Source: Pelagibacteraceae bacterium AG-404-N13
GTDB taxonomy: Bacteria > Pseudomonadota > Alphaproteobacteria > Pelagibacterales > Pelagibacteraceae
Length of the DNA stretch: 64,000 nt
Direction: 5' to 3'
Assembly: GCA_003216255.1 (NCBI GenBank)
Contig: QCJD01000005.1
Coordinates: 16,315 to 80,314, forward strand
Numbering within the stretch: the first letter of the stretch is position 1; every line of letters begins with the position of its first letter. This document shows, piece by piece, positions 60,767 to 64,000 of this stretch. Under the pieces are notes generated by a model, which searched no databases, was not told where the DNA came from, and worked only from the letters and a program-made list of their open reading frames with translations. The position numbers and the translations under genes are program-made.

Positions 60767-61882
60767 ATGAACGATTTAACTGAGATAAAAAAAATTATAG
60801 TAAAAAAACCACTAAAATTAGATTGTGGACAAGAAATTTCAAATTTTCCCTTGGCTTACGAAACCTATGGAAAATTAAACGAAAATAAAGACAATGCAAT
60901 TCTAGTTTTTCATGCGTTAACTGGTGATCAATTTGCATCGGGCATAAATCCAATTACAAAAAAAGATGGGTGGTGGAAGCATGCTTTAGGTCCAGGTAAA
61001 GCATTCGATACCGAAAAATTTTTTGTTATATCTGCAAATGTAATTGGTGGATGTATGGGATCATATGGACCAAGCACAATTAATGAAATTACTAATAAAC
61101 CTTTAGGAACAGATTTTCCAGTTATTACAATAAATGACATGGTAAATGCTCAATACAACCTTTTAGATTTTTTCAAAATAGAAACTTTATTTGCTGTTGC
61201 AGGAGGCTCAATGGGTGGAATGCAAGTTTTACAGTTTGTTTCAAACTTTCCATATAAAGCAAAAGTAGCAGTTCCAATCGCTTGTACATCAAGTCATTCT
61301 GCGCAAAACATTGCTTTAAATGAACTTGGAAGACAATCAATTATGGCTGATATAAATTGGCAAAATGGTTCATATAGAGAAAGAGAAAAAAGTCCTGATA
61401 AAGGTTTGGCTGTTGCAAGAATGGCAGCACACATTACTTATTTGTCAAAAAAAGGATTACAAGAGAAGTTTGGAAGAAAACTTCAAGAAAGAGATGACTT
61501 AAAATTTAGTTTTGATGCTGATTTTCAAATTGAAAGCTATTTAAGACATCAGGGAGCTGCTTTTGTAGATCGATTTGATGCCAACAGCTACCTATATATT
61601 ACAAGAGCTATGGACTATTTTGATTTAACTAAAAAATTTGATGGAAATTTATCAAAAGCTTTTGCTAACAGTAAAACAAAGTTTTTTGTTATATCGTTTA
61701 CATCAGACTGGTTATATCCAACTTCTGAAAGTAGAGATATCGTTATCGCATTAAATGCAATTGGTGCTAATGTTGGATTTGTAGAAATAAAGTCAGACAA
61801 AGGTCATGATTCTTTTTTATTAGATGTTCCAGATTTTCTTGGAACTTTAAAAAATTATTTAAGTAGCACTTATAAAAAATAA
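60767..61882 (+). CDS. metX: Homoserine O-acetyltransferase (or succinyltransferase) MetX
   Basis: A 371-residue alpha/beta hydrolase-fold acyltransferase starting methionine synthesis. The nucleophile Ser is in VAGGSMGGMQVLQF near residue 146, and the catalytic Asp and His lie near the C-terminus (FTSDWLYP and DKGHDSFLLD). The DGWWKHALGPGKAFDTEKFFVI segment is typical of MetX. Acyl donor choice cannot be decided by eye. It is controlled by the upstream SAM-II riboswitch and followed one base later by metW. Confidence 0.95.
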   Translation: MNDLTEIKKIIVKKPLKLDCGQEISNFPLAYETYGKLNENKDNAILVFHALTGDQFASGINPITKKDGWWKHALGPGKAFDTEKFFVISANVIGGCMGSYGPSTINEITNKPLGTDFPVITINDMVNAQYNLLDFFKIETLFAVAGGSMGGMQVLQFVSNFPYKAKVAVPIACTSSHSAQNIALNELGRQSIMADINWQNGSYREREKSPDKGLAVARMAAHITYLSKKGLQEKFGRKLQERDDLKFSFDADFQIESYLRHQGAAFVDRFDANSYLYITRAMDYFDLTKKFDGNLSKAFANSKTKFFVISFTSDWLYPTSESRDIVIALNAIGANVGFVEIKSDKGHDSFLLDVPDFLGTLKNYLSSTYKK

Positions 61883-61883
61883 A

Positions 61884-62483
61884 ATGAAAAAAGAATTTAA
61901 AGTAATATCTGAATTAATTGAAAATAAATCAAAAGCACTAGATGTTGGATGTGGAGATGGAGAGCTATTGAAATATTTACTTGAAAATAAAACTAAAGAT
62001 ATAAGAGGTTTGGAAATTTCAAAAGAAAGTGTCCAAAATTGTCTATCAAAAGGCTTACCTGTTATCGAAGGTAATGCAGAAAATGATTTAATGCAGTTTC
62101 CTAATAAATCTTTTGATTATGTTATTCTAAGTCAAACTCTTCAAGCCTTTTTAAATCCAGATAAAGTAATTAAAGAACTATTAAGGGTAGGAAAAAAAGC
62201 AATAGTAACTATACCTAATTTTGGTCATTGGAAAATAAGGATTAAATTATTAGTTAACGGAACAATGCCATTGACAGAGAATTTACCTTACGAATGGCAC
62301 AGCACTCCAAATCTACATATGTGTACTATTAAAGATTTTTTTGTTTTTTGTGAAGAAAGAGATATCAAAATTTTTAAATCTTTAGCTTTAAATAAAGAAA
62401 AAATTTCAGAAATAAATAATAAAAACTTAAATTATAAAAACCTTATGTCAGATTTAGGTATATTTCTAATAGAGAATAAATGA
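61884..62483 (+). CDS. metW: MetW, methionine biosynthesis protein
   Basis: A 199-residue protein of the methyltransferase fold with the SAM motif ALDVGCGDGELLKYL near residue 18 and DYVILSQTLQAFLNPDKVI near residue 75. The family parts FGHWKIRIKLLVNGTMPLTENLPYEWHSTPNLHMCTIKDF near residue 115 are strong. MetW partners with MetX and is needed for full homoserine acylation. It lies one base after metX and overlaps gloB by 4 bases. Confidence 0.95.
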   Translation: MKKEFKVISELIENKSKALDVGCGDGELLKYLLENKTKDIRGLEISKESVQNCLSKGLPVIEGNAENDLMQFPNKSFDYVILSQTLQAFLNPDKVIKELLRVGKKAIVTIPNFGHWKIRIKLLVNGTMPLTENLPYEWHSTPNLHMCTIKDFFVFCEERDIKIFKSLALNKEKISEINNKNLNYKNLMSDLGIFLIENK

Positions 62484-63199
62484 GAATCGAAATAATTAAG
62501 TGTTTGAAAGATAATTTTTCATATCTCATTATTGATGAACAAAATAATTATGCTTGCGTTATTGATCCAAGTGAGGCGAGTCCTATAATTGATCATGTTG
62601 AAAAATTAAAATTAAACTTAAAGTTTATACTAAATACACATCATCATTTTGATCATATCGGAGGAAATAAAGAGTTAAAAAAAAAATACAATTTAAAAGT
62701 AATTGGTTTTGAAAAAGATAAAGAAAGAATACCTGAGATAGATATTACATTAAAAGATAAAGAAATATGGAAGAGTAATAAATTTGAAACAAAAATTTAT
62801 CATATTCCTGGTCATACCTCTGGACATATTTGTTATCATTTTTTTAATCAAAATATATTATTTACAGGAGATACTTTATTTTCATTAGGATGTGGACGAA
62901 TTTTTGAAGGAACTTATGAACAAATGTTTTCATCACTACAATTAATTAAATCCTTTCCAGAAGATACTAAAATTTATTGTGGCCATGAGTATACTTTAAA
63001 AAATGCAGAATTTTGCATTAAGCATGATAAAGATAATTCCGCTCTTATTGAAAAAATTAAATCAATAAAAAAAAAATTAGATAGTGGTTTTCCAACAATA
63101 CCAACAACAATTAAGGAAGAATTAGAATGCAATATTTTTTTAAGATCAAAAGATGTAGGCTCATTTTCAAAATTGAGAGATTTAAAGGATAATTTCTAA
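62480..63199 (+). CDS. gloB: Hydroxyacylglutathione hydrolase (glyoxalase II)
   Basis: A 239-residue metallo-beta-lactamase-fold enzyme hydrolysing S-lactoylglutathione in methylglyoxal detoxification. The metal motif THHHFDHIGGN lies near residue 54, followed by IPGHTSGHICYHF near 108, FTGDTLFSLGCGRIFEGT near 128 and YCGHEYTLKNAEF near 165. The C-terminal helical domain is a little short. It overlaps metW by 4 bases and so shares the SAM-II-led transcript. Confidence 0.93.
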   Translation: MRIEIIKCLKDNFSYLIIDEQNNYACVIDPSEASPIIDHVEKLKLNLKFILNTHHHFDHIGGNKELKKKYNLKVIGFEKDKERIPEIDITLKDKEIWKSNKFETKIYHIPGHTSGHICYHFFNQNILFTGDTLFSLGCGRIFEGTYEQMFSSLQLIKSFPEDTKIYCGHEYTLKNAEFCIKHDKDNSALIEKIKSIKKKLDSGFPTIPTTIKEELECNIFLRSKDVGSFSKLRDLKDNF

Positions 63200-63209
63200 T
63201 TTATTCAAC

Positions 63210-63237
63210 TTGACTAAAATAGACCTCTGACTATATT
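63210..63237 (+). promoter_or_regulatory. Sigma-70 promoter of rplU-rpmA-obgE
   Basis: TTGACT at 63210-63215 and TATATT at 63232-63237 with a 16-base spacer lie 25 bases upstream of the rplU start. A Shine-Dalgarno AAGGA at 63253-63257 precedes ATG at 63262. Confidence 0.75.
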
Positions 63238-63261
63238 GCTGTTTATAAAATTAAGGAAACA

Positions 63262-63660
63262 ATGTCATTTGCAGTAATAAAAACAGGTGGAAAGCAGTAT
63301 AAAGTAAAAGCCGGTGAAATAATTAAAGTAGAGAAATTATTAGACTCTAAGGCTGAAAGTAAAGTCGAATTTAAAGAAGTTTTAGCATATGGCGATGATA
63401 AGGCTATTGAATTAGGAGAGCCAACAATTTCAGGAGCTAAAGTAGAAGCAGACTTAATAAAAAACTCAAAGAACAGAACAGTTCTAATTTTTAAAAAAAG
63501 AAGAAGAAAAAACTCAAGAAGAAAAAATGGCCATAGACAACAATATTCATTAATTAGGATTAACAAAATTTTTTCTAAAGACGGAAAATTAATATCAGAG
63601 GCTGAAAAAATAAAAAAAGAAACTAAAGAAATTAAGAAAAAAAAAGAAAGCGCTAAGTAA
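63262..63660 (+). CDS. rplU: Ribosomal protein bL21
   Basis: A 132-residue large-subunit protein. The start FAVIKTGGKQYKVKAGEIIKVEKL and the RNA-binding IFKKRRRKNSRRKNGHRQQYSLIRI segment (near residue 78) identify L21. The C-terminal Lys/Glu-rich tail of about 25 residues is an extension common in alphaproteobacteria. It is the first gene of the rplU-rpmA-obgE block, with a good promoter. Confidence 0.97.
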   Translation: MSFAVIKTGGKQYKVKAGEIIKVEKLLDSKAESKVEFKEVLAYGDDKAIELGEPTISGAKVEADLIKNSKNRTVLIFKKRRRKNSRRKNGHRQQYSLIRINKIFSKDGKLISEAEKIKKETKEIKKKKESAK

Positions 63661-63663
63661 ATT

Positions 63664-63918
63664 ATGGCAACAAAAAAAGCTGGTGGATCATCGCGAAATG
63701 GAAGAGATAGTGCGGGCCGAAGACTCGGGGTGAAAAAATATGGTGGTCAAATAGTGTCTCCAGGTAACATAATAGTTAGACAAAGAGGAACAAAAATTTT
63801 TCCTGGTGAAAATGTTGGGATGGGAAAAGATCATTCTATATTTTCTGTCGTGAAAGGAAAAGTAGAATTTAAAAAAAGTAGATCTGATAGAACTTACGTT
63901 TCAGTAAAGCCCAATTAA
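63664..63918 (+). CDS. rpmA: Ribosomal protein bL27
   Basis: An 84-residue large-subunit protein near the peptidyl-transferase centre. The start [18 protein letters not shown] is the diagnostic N-terminus of L27, followed by [42 protein letters not shown]. The N-terminus begins directly with the mature ATKKAGGS form, without the cleaved extension of Firmicutes. Three bases separate it from rplU. Confidence 0.98.
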   Translation: MATKKAGGSSRNGRDSAGRRLGVKKYGGQIVSPGNIIVRQRGTKIFPGENVGMGKDHSIFSVVKGKVEFKKSRSDRTYVSVKPN

Positions 63919-63948
63919 TAAACACAACTAATTTAAAACAGTTGTATC

Positions 63949-64000
63949 ATGAAATTTCTCGATCAAGTTAAGATATTTGTAAAAGCCGGTGATGGTGGAT
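63949..64000 (+). CDS. obgE: GTPase Obg, N-terminal fragment at the window end
   Basis: The first 17 codons, starting MKFLDQVKIFVKAGDGG, are the glycine-rich beginning of the Obg fold. The rest lies beyond the window. Obg binds the large ribosomal subunit and couples growth to stress signals. A six-base stem (ACAACT 63924-63929, AGTTGT 63940-63945) ends three bases before the ATG, leaving no Shine-Dalgarno. Confidence 0.92.
   Translation, partial: MKFLDQVKIFVKAGDGG

Noticed and set aside
63243-63566. 107-codon minus-strand frame over rplU
   Set aside because: Antisense of a ribosomal protein gene; the hydrophobic look comes from the complement of Lys codons.
1-64000. CRISPR arrays, insertion sequences, prophage or tRNA genes
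   Set aside because: No spaced direct repeats, transposase or phage proteins and no tRNA-like cloverleaf were found in the intergenic gaps, nearly all of which are under 150 bases.

Overview
The window is a chromosomal segment of a streamlined marine alphaproteobacterium, almost certainly SAR11 (Pelagibacterales). The evidence is roughly 30% GC, mostly 0-60 bp intergenic gaps, many 1-16 bp gene overlaps, and lysine/isoleucine/asparagine-rich proteins. The gene set also fits: ChvI-ChvG, an ActR/RegA-type regulator, class I lysyl-tRNA synthetase, the ATP synthase zeta inhibitor, and a SAM-II riboswitch before metX. I found no tRNA, rRNA, CRISPR array, insertion sequence, prophage or attachment site.

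Layout. 1-3905: the end of groEL with a strong terminator, a secreted protein paired with a HupE-like metal transporter, a YczE-like membrane protein, a secreted DUF6134-like protein and a DjlA-like co-chaperone. 3902-6930: isocitrate lyase preceded by a 54-codon small gene, divergent from a RamB/ScfR-type regulator, with a cluster of TTTACAAA/TTTGTAAA sites between them. 6952-14775: an extremely lysine-rich coiled-coil protein, cyclopropane fatty acid synthase, a DapA-family aldolase/lyase, a GT9 glycosyltransferase, a membrane J-protein, oligopeptidase B, an Hsp20 gene with a heat-shock promoter, and a BamE-like lipoprotein.

14905-27101 is a purine uptake and breakdown locus. It holds a deaminase, a BMP-type nucleoside/purine ABC transporter, a purine phosphoribosyltransferase, guanine deaminase, xanthine dehydrogenase XdhA/XdhB, membrane urate oxidase PuuD, HIU hydrolase, OHCU decarboxylase and a small cytochrome c. 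Together they can take guanine or xanthine to S-allantoin, with a branch back to nucleotides. PuuD lacks its usual C-terminal cytochrome domain and the separate cytochrome c probably replaces it.

27148-36850: DUF1330, an AlkA-like glycosylase, an EamA transporter, msrA-sseA-RND efflux pair, lytic transglycosylase, nuclease, ATP synthase zeta subunit, VanZ-like protein and gpmA. 36847-45336 (minus strand): polA, chvI-chvG, ahcY, tsaE, amgK, murU. This is a compressed form of a locus that in Rhizobiales also carries hprK and PTS genes. 45386-52344: an ABC ATPase, bioY, the RegA-type regulator, a polyamine block (ornithine decarboxylase, deoxyhypusine-synthase-like protein, PhzF-like protein, agmatinase-like protein), a queuosine-precursor transporter and rpmB. 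52389-64000: pyrD, lysK, trkH, ampG, an NlpC/P60 hydrolase, tyrA, hisC, SAM-II-metX-metW-gloB, and the rplU-rpmA-obgE ribosomal block, cut by the window end.

The points most worth following up are the split urate oxidase and purine locus, the regulator/operator/small-gene arrangement at aceA, a possible alternative pairing in the SAM-II leader, and the polyamine block with its leader hairpin.
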